Shown here one piece after another: positions 57,522-64,000 of a DNA stretch of 64,000 nucleotides; position 1 is the first letter of the stretch; the number at the start of each line of letters is the position of its first letter. The notes beneath the pieces are model-generated. The model ran no database searches. It had not been told where the DNA came from and saw only the letters and a program-made list of their open reading frames with translations. Source of the stretch: Pseudomonadota bacterium (GTDB taxonomy: Bacteria; Pseudomonadota; Gammaproteobacteria; Steroidobacterales; Steroidobacteraceae); assembly GCA_018240525.1 (NCBI GenBank), contig JAFEFN010000004.1, forward strand, positions 184,357 through 248,356, written 5' to 3'. The position numbers were made by a program, and so were the translations under genes.

Positions 57522-58517
57522 TCAGCGTCGAGAGCGGCGCCGTGCCGACCGGCCAGAATTCTGCGCCGGCAACGAGTTCGTCATGGGTCCCACCTTGGTA
57601 ACAATCGCATCGAGGGTTGGCGGCTCGCCACGCGCGTGTGTATCGATGGCGACCCGCATGGATGCGAGATGCTCGGGCGTGGTCCCACAGCATCCCCCGA
57701 TGATGCGCGCACCGGAGTCTATTGCCAGGCGCGCGTAGTGGGCCATCAATTCCGGCGTTCCCGAGTAAATCACCTCGGTACCTTCAAAGTGTGGCACGCC
57801 ACAGTTGCCCTTGATAATCAGGGGAAAGGGCGCGTCACGCATCTGCAGCACGCTGACGAGAATGTCAGGGGCGCCCACGCCGCAATTGGCGCCGAGCGCA
57901 AGCGGTGGCACTGGCTGTCCGCTGAGCGAGTCGGCCGCGGCGCGTGGCAGGAGACCCATCATGGTGCGACCCGCCGTATCGAATGAGTAGGTGAGTACGT
58001 AAGGAAGCCCTGCATGGGTGGCTGCCTCGGCAGCGGCATTGGCTTCCTCGGGCGCGGACATGGTCTCGATCCAGACAACGTCTGCGCCGCCATCCTTGAG
58101 TCCACGGATCTGCTGCCCGAAGGAGGCGAGCGCGGCTTCGCGCGTAAGTGCGCCGAGAGGCTCGAAAAGCTCCCCGGTAGGCCCGACCGAGCCGGCGACC
58201 ACGACCGGCCGCCTCGCGCCAGCGGCGACTGTGCCGGCAAGTTCCGCGGCCAACTTGGCAAGTTCGTAGGCCCGGTCCTGCGCGCCGTGCAGCTTCAACC
58301 GGTGCGGATTGCAGCCGAAGGTATTGGTGAGAATGATGTCGGCGCCGGCATCGACGAAGCGCTGGTGCAGCCCCTTCACTTCCGCAGGGCGGTCCGCGTT
58401 CCAGAATTCCGGGGGGTCTCCGGAGCCCAGTCCGGCCTGGAAGTAGTTGGTGCCCGTGGCACCGTCGGCCAGCAGCACTGGGGCGCGGGAGAGAAGGTCG
58501 CTGAGCGTGGTTCGCAT
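57522..58517 (-). CDS. Betaine-homocysteine S-methyltransferase-like enzyme
   Basis: 331 residues, a barrel enzyme with zinc cysteines: TNTFGCNPHRLKLH region, GANCGVG, and the C-terminal GGCCGTTPEH. The sequence style (VLLADGATGTNYFQAGLGSGDPPEFWN, GSVGPTGELFEPLGALT, WIETMSAPEEANAA) matches rhizobial betaine-homocysteine methyltransferases more than the MetH N-terminal domain. It makes methionine from homocysteine using betaine or a similar donor. A function as a detached MetH homocysteine domain cannot be excluded. Start ATG at 58517; an upstream extension is unsupported. Confidence 0.87.
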   Translation of the reverse strand: MRTTLSDLLSRAPVLLADGATGTNYFQAGLGSGDPPEFWNADRPAEVKGLHQRFVDAGADIILTNTFGCNPHRLKLHGAQDRAYELAKLAAELAGTVAAGARRPVVVAGSVGPTGELFEPLGALTREAALASFGQQIRGLKDGGADVVWIETMSAPEEANAAAEAATHAGLPYVLTYSFDTAGRTMMGLLPRAAADSLSGQPVPPLALGANCGVGAPDILVSVLQMRDAPFPLIIKGNCGVPHFEGTEVIYSGTPELMAHYARLAIDSGARIIGGCCGTTPEHLASMRVAIDTHARGEPPTLDAIVTKVGPMTNSLPAQNSGRSARRRSRR

Positions 58518-58625
58518 TGCGAAAATGATAGCGCACCTGTGCGGACCCGCCCGAAGGTGACGTCGTCGGGCGTCTCGTCTAGGCTGTCCGGCAGCCACAC
58601 CAGAACGGTAAGACGGGGAAACATA

Positions 58626-59636
58626 ATGAAGAAGCTCGGTGCAGCGGCGGCGATCGGGGTGGTGCTCATGACACTGGCGGCGATCGCGCCGGCCGACGTG
58701 GGCTCGCGGCGGCTAGCAAGCTTCGACATCGAGGCGCACCGCGGCGGGCGTGCCCTGCGACCAGAGAACACGCTGCAGTCGTTTGCCAATGCGCTCTCCA
58801 TGGGCGTCGACACCCTCGAGCTGGACATGGGAGTCACCAAGGATGGTGTGGTCGTGGTCTCGCACGAGCGCGGCCTCAACCCGGACCTCGCCCGTGGACC
58901 GGACGGGCGCTATCTGACGAAGGGCATTCCGTACGTCCAGTTGACGCTGGCGGAGGTCAAGAAATACGACGTCGGGCAGATTCGTCCCGGGAGCGACTAC
59001 GCGGCGCGCTTTCCCGATCAGCTGGCGGTTCCGGGGACCCGCATACCCACCCTTGCGGAGGTCTTCGACCTGGTACGACGCTCGAAAGACCCCCACGTGC
59101 GGCTGAACATCGAGACCAAAATCGACCCAACCCACCCCGATGAGTCCCTCGACCCGCAGCACTTTGTGGACGCCGTGCTCGGGGTGCTGCGGCGCGAGCA
59201 CTTCATGGATCGGGTCATGATCGAATCCTTCGACTGGCGCACCCTGCAGCTGCTGCAGAAACAGGCGCCGCAGATTCCGACCGTGTACCTCACGCAGGTC
59301 GAGCAGCCGGAGGAGAACCTTTACCTGGACAGGCCCTCGCCCTGGACCGCGGGCTTCGATCCCGTCAAGTACGGGCGCTCGGTTCCGCGTGCGGTGAAGG
59401 CGGCCGGCGGCCGCATCTGGTCGCCGCTCTACACCGACATCGACCAGCGGGCCGTCGATGAGGCGCACGCCCTGGGGCTGACGATCGTGGCCTGGACCGT
59501 GAACGATCCGGAGGCCATGGGGCGACTTATCGACATGGGGGTCGACGGCATCATTTCCGACCGGCCGGACCTGCTGCGCAAAGTGGCCGCAGCCAAAGGG
59601 CTGCCGCTACCCGCGCCACACCCGGTCAAGCCCTAG
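58626..59636 (+). CDS. Glycerophosphodiester phosphodiesterase, exported
   Basis: 336 residues with a signal peptide (MKKLGAAAAIGVVLMTLAAIAPA). GDPD barrel motifs: IEAHRGGRALRPENTLQSF (catalytic His and Arg-Gly), TLELDMGVTKDGVVVVSHE with the metal-binding acids and second His, LNIETKID and SFDWRTL. It hydrolyses glycerophosphodiesters to glycerol 3-phosphate and alcohol, presumably in the periplasm. Divergent from the methyltransferase gene. Confidence 0.92.
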   Translation: MKKLGAAAAIGVVLMTLAAIAPADVGSRRLASFDIEAHRGGRALRPENTLQSFANALSMGVDTLELDMGVTKDGVVVVSHERGLNPDLARGPDGRYLTKGIPYVQLTLAEVKKYDVGQIRPGSDYAARFPDQLAVPGTRIPTLAEVFDLVRRSKDPHVRLNIETKIDPTHPDESLDPQHFVDAVLGVLRREHFMDRVMIESFDWRTLQLLQKQAPQIPTVYLTQVEQPEENLYLDRPSPWTAGFDPVKYGRSVPRAVKAAGGRIWSPLYTDIDQRAVDEAHALGLTIVAWTVNDPEAMGRLIDMGVDGIISDRPDLLRKVAAAKGLPLPAPHPVKP

Positions 59637-59653
59637 GCGGTCCAGCTCCGCGG

Positions 59654-60670
59654 CTATTGCCGCAGCAGGGTCATCTGCCAGATTTCCTTGCCGGTCGCCA
59701 TGGTCAGGGGTCGCAGCGCGATCAGGCCGCTCTTGCCGATGGCGCGCTCCAGCTGCGCGAGCTCGGCAAGGCGTTCGCGGGTCTCCTCGTCGATGGGCGG
59801 CTCGGGCAGGCCGCTCTCGCGAAGCAGAAGCACCCCCTTGGCGCGTACCGCCAGTTCGCCGTGTACGCGCAGGTAGCACAGCATGTCCGCCAGCTGCTCG
59901 CCACGAAAGCGGTCACGCAGAGCCTGCAGGTACCGTCCCGACTTGCTGGCAAGGAACTCACCCGCACTGATCGACTGCAGCAGTTCGACGTCCGACTCGA
60001 GATCGGCCTCGATCCAGTCGCGCAGAATCTGCTCGCTGTGGTCGAACACGAGGTAGATCACGAAGGGCAGCACCAGCAGCGTTGCGAGCGTCGCCAGCGC
60101 CGGTCGGACGAGCAGGTAGTTGAAGCCCGTGTGCAGTGCAACCGCAGCAAAGAACCCCGGCAGCAGCAGGTACAGTCCGCCCGCTGGCCGGCGCTCGTAG
60201 AGCGTGTTCGAGATCATCGCCAGCACCGCCGCGGTGCCGCCATGCATGATCGCCGTGCCGAAGCCGCGGATCACCTGCACCGGGAGGGCGGTATCCGGCC
60301 GCGACATCAGGTAGTACAGGTTCTCGACCAGCGCGAAGCCGGTGCCTATCGCGAAGCCGGCGATCGCCGCATCCACCGGCAGACCGACGCGCCGGGTGCG
60401 GATCAGGAAGAACATCAGGGCCGCCTTGAGCCCTTCCTCGATCCAGGGGGAGACCCAGCGTGAGTAGGCGGCAAAGCTACCCGCGTAGTGCGCGTAGGCC
60501 AAGTTGTTCAGCAGGTAGCTCATGCCGGCGGCGATGGCGCCGGCCGCCACCAGCGCCAGCATCATTCGCATCCTGAGCAGCTTGTACCCGTCCAGCTGCA
60601 CCAGGCCGACGAGGAACAGCAGCACCGGCAGCAGAGCGAGCGAGCCACGCATCAGCATGTCCGTGCTCAC
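59654..60670 (-). CDS. PrsW family intramembrane metalloprotease
   Basis: 338 residues with about eight membrane helices. Motifs typical of the PrsW/CAAX-related superfamily: SPWIEEGLKAALMFF (EExxK), GFALVENLYYL and the helix-borne histidines in IMHGGTAAVLA and VALHTGFNYLL. A C-terminal cytoplasmic region of about 115 residues (from HSEQILRDWIEADL) follows. PrsW cleaves anti-sigma factors in Bacillus, but the substrate here is unknown. The start is GTG; ATG at 60658 is an alternative. Confidence 0.86.
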   Translation of the reverse strand: MSTDMLMRGSLALLPVLLFLVGLVQLDGYKLLRMRMMLALVAAGAIAAGMSYLLNNLAYAHYAGSFAAYSRWVSPWIEEGLKAALMFFLIRTRRVGLPVDAAIAGFAIGTGFALVENLYYLMSRPDTALPVQVIRGFGTAIMHGGTAAVLAMISNTLYERRPAGGLYLLLPGFFAAVALHTGFNYLLVRPALATLATLLVLPFVIYLVFDHSEQILRDWIEADLESDVELLQSISAGEFLASKSGRYLQALRDRFRGEQLADMLCYLRVHGELAVRAKGVLLLRESGLPEPPIDEETRERLAELAQLERAIGKSGLIALRPLTMATGKEIWQMTLLRQ

Positions 60671-60698
60671 GAAAGCCCCCGGTAATCCCGCACAGTCA

Positions 60699-63683
60699 TT
60701 ACAGCACCTGTAGCGACAGCATGAATTCGGTCGTAGCTCCGGTGCCGCCGAAGCCTCGTGCGAGTCCCGCGGATAGCATCATGGGCCATCGATACATCAC
60801 GTGCAGCTGCAAGTCCAGCTGCGCGCCCACGTCGTAGGCGTGCGCACGGTGGCTGGCATCGTTCAGGTCGGTCCCCAGCGCTGTGGTAAAGAGTTGCGTC
60901 CGAACCCAGCTGGCGTAGAACCCAGGGCTGCCCATTGCCTCGAAGCGCAGCGGCGGCAGGATCCATTCGAGCTGGCCCCTTAAGACTGACTTACCCTGCA
61001 GAGCGTCGATCTCGAACCCGGGCAGGGCTCCCAGCTCGCGGTAGCGCTGTACCGCGCCGTTGGCGCCGCTGTCGACCCAGTTATTGCCAAATCCACCCAG
61101 GTAGAAGTTCGAGAGGGGGTTGTCGCGCGCCCCGGCGGACACCCCGGCGCCGGTGCGCAGCCAGATCGAGGAATGGTTGAGCGGCAACGGGAACCCGATA
61201 TCGAAGCTACCCCGGATGGAAGGGATGAAATCGCCCGCTGATGAATAGGTGTGCGCCTTCAGCGACCAGCTGTGGCCGGTTTCGGGGTCCACGGCGCCGG
61301 GGGAGAGGCGCGTGTCGACCGAGCTGAAACCGAAGTCCGAGGTAAGCAGGGTCGCGGTCGGCGAGAGCACGTTCTGGAAGCCGGGCAGGGTGACCAGGTC
61401 GCCGTAGTAGGCGAGCTTCGCCGTGAAATCCATTGTCTGCGGCGGGTCGTAGACAAAGTAGTGGTCGTAGCTGACGAAGGCGTTGTAGCCGGCGAGGCTG
61501 CGCTTGGTCGGGCCGAACAGGTCATAGAAGTCGTCACGGTTCCAGGCCGCCCCGGCCGTCCACTGGCCGGTATGCGCGGTGAGCATCGCGTGCAGGCGCT
61601 CCTTGGAGGCAATGCTGCCGTCCGGGCTGTACGTCGCGTCCATGTTGATCCAGGCAATTCCGACCGGATCGCTGAGGCGGGCATTGAGGCCCACCGCGAT
61701 GGCGTCGAAATAGCCCTGGACGATTGGGATCACCGTGTCGGACTTCAGCTCCCGCAAGGGATGGTAGCGACCCTGGCTGCGCACCTGGGACTCGTACGGT
61801 ACGGTGGAGGGGACCTCCGCAACCCATTTCTGCACCTCGGGGTAGCGCTCCGCCACCTGTTCGCCGAGGAAGGTGACCGCGCTCAGGTCCTCCGTAGGCC
61901 GGGCATCGATCAGCGTCGGCACGAACCCCTTGGCGCTGTAGCGCAGGACGATCAGCTGCGAGTCATCGAGTGGGAGTGGGCGGAAGAAGCCGAGCGCGGC
62001 GTTGCTGACCGCGTCCAGTTTCTCGGTGGCCAACTCGTAGCGGTAAATGTTCGATACGCCGGTGTAGAAGCTGCTGCCGTAGAGGTAGCGGCCGTCGGGA
62101 GAGAAGACGAAGCTTTCGGGCACGGCCGAACCCATCGTCAGGCGGTGCAGCGGCCGCATCTCTCCCTGCAAGAGGTCGTCGGTGCGCAACACGCGAACCT
62201 CAGTCACCGTGGGCGCCCCGACGCGCGGGCCCGGACCGGACACCGAAATCGATGCCAGCGTGCCGTCAGGAGAAAGGTCGAGGTCGAAGGCCTCCTCGTT
62301 GGCGGCGAAGGTGTACAGCCGGTCCCAGTCGTTGTACGGGTAGGGAATGCGTACCAGCGCGTTCCGGCCGCCGGAGACGCGCAGTCCCCAGAGCGAGCGG
62401 TCGACGGGATTGAAGACGATGTCGCCGATGCGACTCTCGCGGATCAGCATGCGCACCTTGCCGGACTTCAGGTCGAGCGCCTCGAGGTTGCGGTAGTTCG
62501 TGTTGTTGGTGGTGAAAAAGACCGTATCGCCCTTGGGATCGTAGGCAAGCGCGGTGACGATGTAACCCCGCGAGCCCTTGATCTCGGCCAAAGGGGTGAC
62601 GCTGCCATCCTTCCGCGAGATCGCCACCACGCGTGCCACCTGCCCCGGGTAGCGCACGGCCGTATAAAGGCGCGCCCCATCCTTCGAGACGAAGCTGCGT
62701 GAGACGGCACCGAGGTCCCCGCGCGTGATGTCGTGGAATTCGGTGAGCGGATGCTCCCGGACGGATTGCAGGTTTTTGCGCTGGTACTCGTGCTCGAACT
62801 CGATCCAGCGATGCCAGGACTCGTCGAGGGAAAGTCCGAATACCTTCTGAAATTGGTCGGAGTAGTAGCGGTGGCTACCCGCGTCGCGGCGCCACCAGGC
62901 GAGCAGGCTGTCCGGACCGTACGTGTAAGCGAGATAATCCATAAAGCGCGTGCCGTAGAGGTACGCGTTCGCGCCGGTCTGAAAGTCGACTTCGGTACCT
63001 TTCGATACCAGTCCAAGCGGGTCGTAGAACTTCGCACCGTCCTGGACCATCGCCCGGAAGACCATTTCATCATAACCTCCTTGCGCACGGCCGACTCCGC
63101 CGGTCATCCACGTCTCCATGAAGACGGCGCTGCCCTCTGAGTACCAGCGCGGCACCGTGTAGCGCGGGACGGTCAGGTAGTTGTAGAGCAGCGTTTCCGG
63201 GTGCGCAGAGCTCACCTCTACCTTGCCATGGAAGAATCTGCGGTAGCGTTCATCGTCGGGAGCGGCGCGATCGTAGGTGGCGAGATGGGTCAGCTCGTGG
63301 ACTGCGACTGCCTCGAACCGATCGGCCGAGGTGAAGGTTTCGTACGGGTAATACGACGGCGCGATGTCGAAGTCGATCAGGTTATTGGGCGCCGGGTAGA
63401 CCGCTGCGTTCCAGAGGTCCCTGACATCCAGTAAAAACACGGTTGTCCCGTCGGTGGGCACGTAGCCCCAGACTCTCTTGTGGTCGCTGAGGCCGCTGAG
63501 GAAGCTCTGCGCGACGTGGGGGACGATGGCGGTTTCGCGCGGCTCGTAATAGACCACGCGCAGGTCGTCCGTCGCGACGTAGGCGCGATCGGCCGCGGTT
63601 ACAGGCTCAGCAGCGACTGCCAGTGTCGTCGCCAGCGCGGCCAGAGCCCACTCGCGGCGAATTATTCTTGTTTTCTTGTTCAA
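60699..63683 (-). CDS. Secreted gluzincin-like/beta-propeller/outer-membrane barrel protein
   Basis: 994 residues in three apparent parts. After a signal peptide (ALAALATTLAVAAEPVTA), a metalloprotease-like domain carries HELTH (H129, E130, H133) with a downstream Glu in WYSEGSAVFMET. This is the HExxH plus WxxEGxA pattern of peptidase MA-like enzymes. Next comes a WD40/TolB-type propeller (ALAYDPKGDTVFFTTNN, FVFSPDGRYLYGSSF). The last 300 or so residues look like an outer membrane barrel ending in MLSLQVL. The complete protein could be a surface-anchored protease, with substrate unknown. A 28-base gap separates it from the PrsW-type gene downstream. Confidence 0.8.
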   Translation of the reverse strand: MNKKTRIIRREWALAALATTLAVAAEPVTAADRAYVATDDLRVVYYEPRETAIVPHVAQSFLSGLSDHKRVWGYVPTDGTTVFLLDVRDLWNAAVYPAPNNLIDFDIAPSYYPYETFTSADRFEAVAVHELTHLATYDRAAPDDERYRRFFHGKVEVSSAHPETLLYNYLTVPRYTVPRWYSEGSAVFMETWMTGGVGRAQGGYDEMVFRAMVQDGAKFYDPLGLVSKGTEVDFQTGANAYLYGTRFMDYLAYTYGPDSLLAWWRRDAGSHRYYSDQFQKVFGLSLDESWHRWIEFEHEYQRKNLQSVREHPLTEFHDITRGDLGAVSRSFVSKDGARLYTAVRYPGQVARVVAISRKDGSVTPLAEIKGSRGYIVTALAYDPKGDTVFFTTNNTNYRNLEALDLKSGKVRMLIRESRIGDIVFNPVDRSLWGLRVSGGRNALVRIPYPYNDWDRLYTFAANEEAFDLDLSPDGTLASISVSGPGPRVGAPTVTEVRVLRTDDLLQGEMRPLHRLTMGSAVPESFVFSPDGRYLYGSSFYTGVSNIYRYELATEKLDAVSNAALGFFRPLPLDDSQLIVLRYSAKGFVPTLIDARPTEDLSAVTFLGEQVAERYPEVQKWVAEVPSTVPYESQVRSQGRYHPLRELKSDTVIPIVQGYFDAIAVGLNARLSDPVGIAWINMDATYSPDGSIASKERLHAMLTAHTGQWTAGAAWNRDDFYDLFGPTKRSLAGYNAFVSYDHYFVYDPPQTMDFTAKLAYYGDLVTLPGFQNVLSPTATLLTSDFGFSSVDTRLSPGAVDPETGHSWSLKAHTYSSAGDFIPSIRGSFDIGFPLPLNHSSIWLRTGAGVSAGARDNPLSNFYLGGFGNNWVDSGANGAVQRYRELGALPGFEIDALQGKSVLRGQLEWILPPLRFEAMGSPGFYASWVRTQLFTTALGTDLNDASHRAHAYDVGAQLDLQLHVMYRWPMMLSAGLARGFGGTGATTEFMLSLQVL

Positions 63684-63693
63684 CCGACATAAG

Positions 63694-63727
63694 CGGACGG
63701 CCCGGTGCTTTCACCGGGCCGTCCGCA
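63694..63727 (-). terminator. Perfect 15-bp stem hairpin
   Basis: GCGGACGGCCCGGTG pairs fully with CACCGGGCCGTCCGC around a four-base loop. It lies 80 bases after the stop of the minus-strand repeat gene and just upstream of the 994-residue gene. It fits a terminator of the former, though only a weak T-run (TTATGTC on the minus strand) follows. Confidence 0.65.
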
Positions 63728-63808
63728 GTGTGCCAACCCCTATATCAGGGGGCTCCTCGTTCGCGCCAGGCGCTCTCGAGAACCCCGGTCAGCGCAACAA
63801 TCCAGGCG

Positions 63809-64000
63809 TCAGCCCCCGCCCATCATCATCCCATCGACTTTGGCGCGGTCGCCGGCCTTGTCGCCAGCGCGGTCGCCGGCCTTGTCGCCAGCGCGGTCAC
63901 CGGCCTTGTCGCCAGCGCGGTCACCGGCCTTGTCGCCAGCGCGGTCACCGGCCTTGTCGCCGGCGCGGTCACCGGCCTTGTCGCCGGCGCGGTCGCCGGC
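63809..64000 (-). CDS. Repeat protein with GDKAGDRA units, 3' end only
   Basis: The minus strand is open from the right edge to a TGA at 63809. The translated part is a run of GDKAGDRA octapeptides, then KVDGMMMGGG and stop. The 5' end is outside the window. The tail is alternately acidic and basic, with no hydrophobic core, so it is probably a disordered low-complexity region. Family and function cannot be told from this fragment. Confidence 0.7.
   Translation of the reverse strand, partial: AGDRAGDKAGDRAGDKAGDRAGDKAGDRAGDKAGDRAGDKAGDRAGDKAGDRAKVDGMMMGGG
63843..64000. repeat. 24-bp tandem repeat (about 6.6 units, runs off the edge)
   Basis: Units begin at 63843, 63867, 63891, 63915, 63939, 63963 and 63987. 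Copies differ only by a few single-base changes (GCC or ACC; CCA or CCG). The unit length is a multiple of three, so copy-number change would keep the frame of the encoding gene. Confidence 0.92.

Noticed and set aside
63843..64000. CRISPR-like array
   Set aside because: Units are directly adjacent 24-mers with no spacers, and they translate into an in-frame octapeptide repeat.

Overview
The window is high-GC bacterial chromosome. Gene content and order point to a gammaproteobacterium: lolB-ispE-tRNA-Gln-prs-rplY-pth-ychF, then prfA, prmC, mtgA, FadL/FadD and a Marinobacter-type fatty acyl-CoA reductase. The RDD/SpoIIM/MoxR/DUF58/DUF4129 block and a UrcA-family protein would fit a Xanthomonadales/Nevskiales-like or neighbouring lineage. 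That placement is an inference; no rRNA gene is present to test it.

Layout. (1) 1-4083: 3' part of metH, then mtgA-ppiB-prmC on the minus strand. (2) 4118-11176: a membrane-protein gene, DUF4129, DUF4350, MoxR ATPase and DUF58 on plus, facing SpoIIM-RDD on minus; this block separates prmC from prfA. (3) 11173-19529: housekeeping core (prfA; TPR lipoprotein, lolB, ispE, tRNA-Gln, prs, rplY, pth, ychF, tRNA-Met). (4) 19532-28029: two small elements inserted in tandem at the 3' end of tRNA-Met. Each is bounded by a 47-bp copy of the tRNA 3' half (19485, 25268, 27983). The first carries a tyrosine integrase, a putative DNA-binding protein, a Xre-ImmA/PIN (DUF4411) pair and two unknown proteins. 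The second has no integrase; it carries a Met/His/Cys-rich periplasmic protein, a cytochrome b561 and a TauE/SafE transporter. (5) 28030-49135: a UrcA-family gene, then a large neutral-lipid (wax ester/acylglycerol) region. (6) 49411-57502: a diguanylate cyclase, DUF3422, and a DabA/DabB inorganic-carbon uptake operon with a divergent NhaR-type LysR regulator. (7) 57522-64000: betaine-homocysteine methyltransferase-like enzyme, GDPD, PrsW-type protease, a 994-residue secreted metalloprotease-like/propeller/barrel protein, and the 3' end of a gene made of GDKAGDRA repeats.

The most system-like part is 29330-49135. One tightly overlapped operon encodes acetyl-CoA synthetase, the E1-alpha, E1-beta and E2 subunits of a 2-oxoacid dehydrogenase, an acyl carrier protein and an acyl-CoA ligase: two routes to acetyl-CoA plus acyl activation. 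Next come a two-domain fatty acyl-CoA reductase (acyl-CoA to alcohol) and, divergently, a WS/DGAT wax ester synthase. A second operon encodes a phasin, a patatin lipase, an alpha/beta hydrolase, an unknown protein and a GMC alcohol oxidoreductase, which fits granule coating, hydrolysis and alcohol reoxidation. A divergent fadD/fadL pair (acyl activation, outer-membrane import) closes it. The parts are recognisable families; their assembly into one synthesis-storage-mobilisation locus is the inference worth testing. The DAB operon next door suggests the host takes up inorganic carbon actively.
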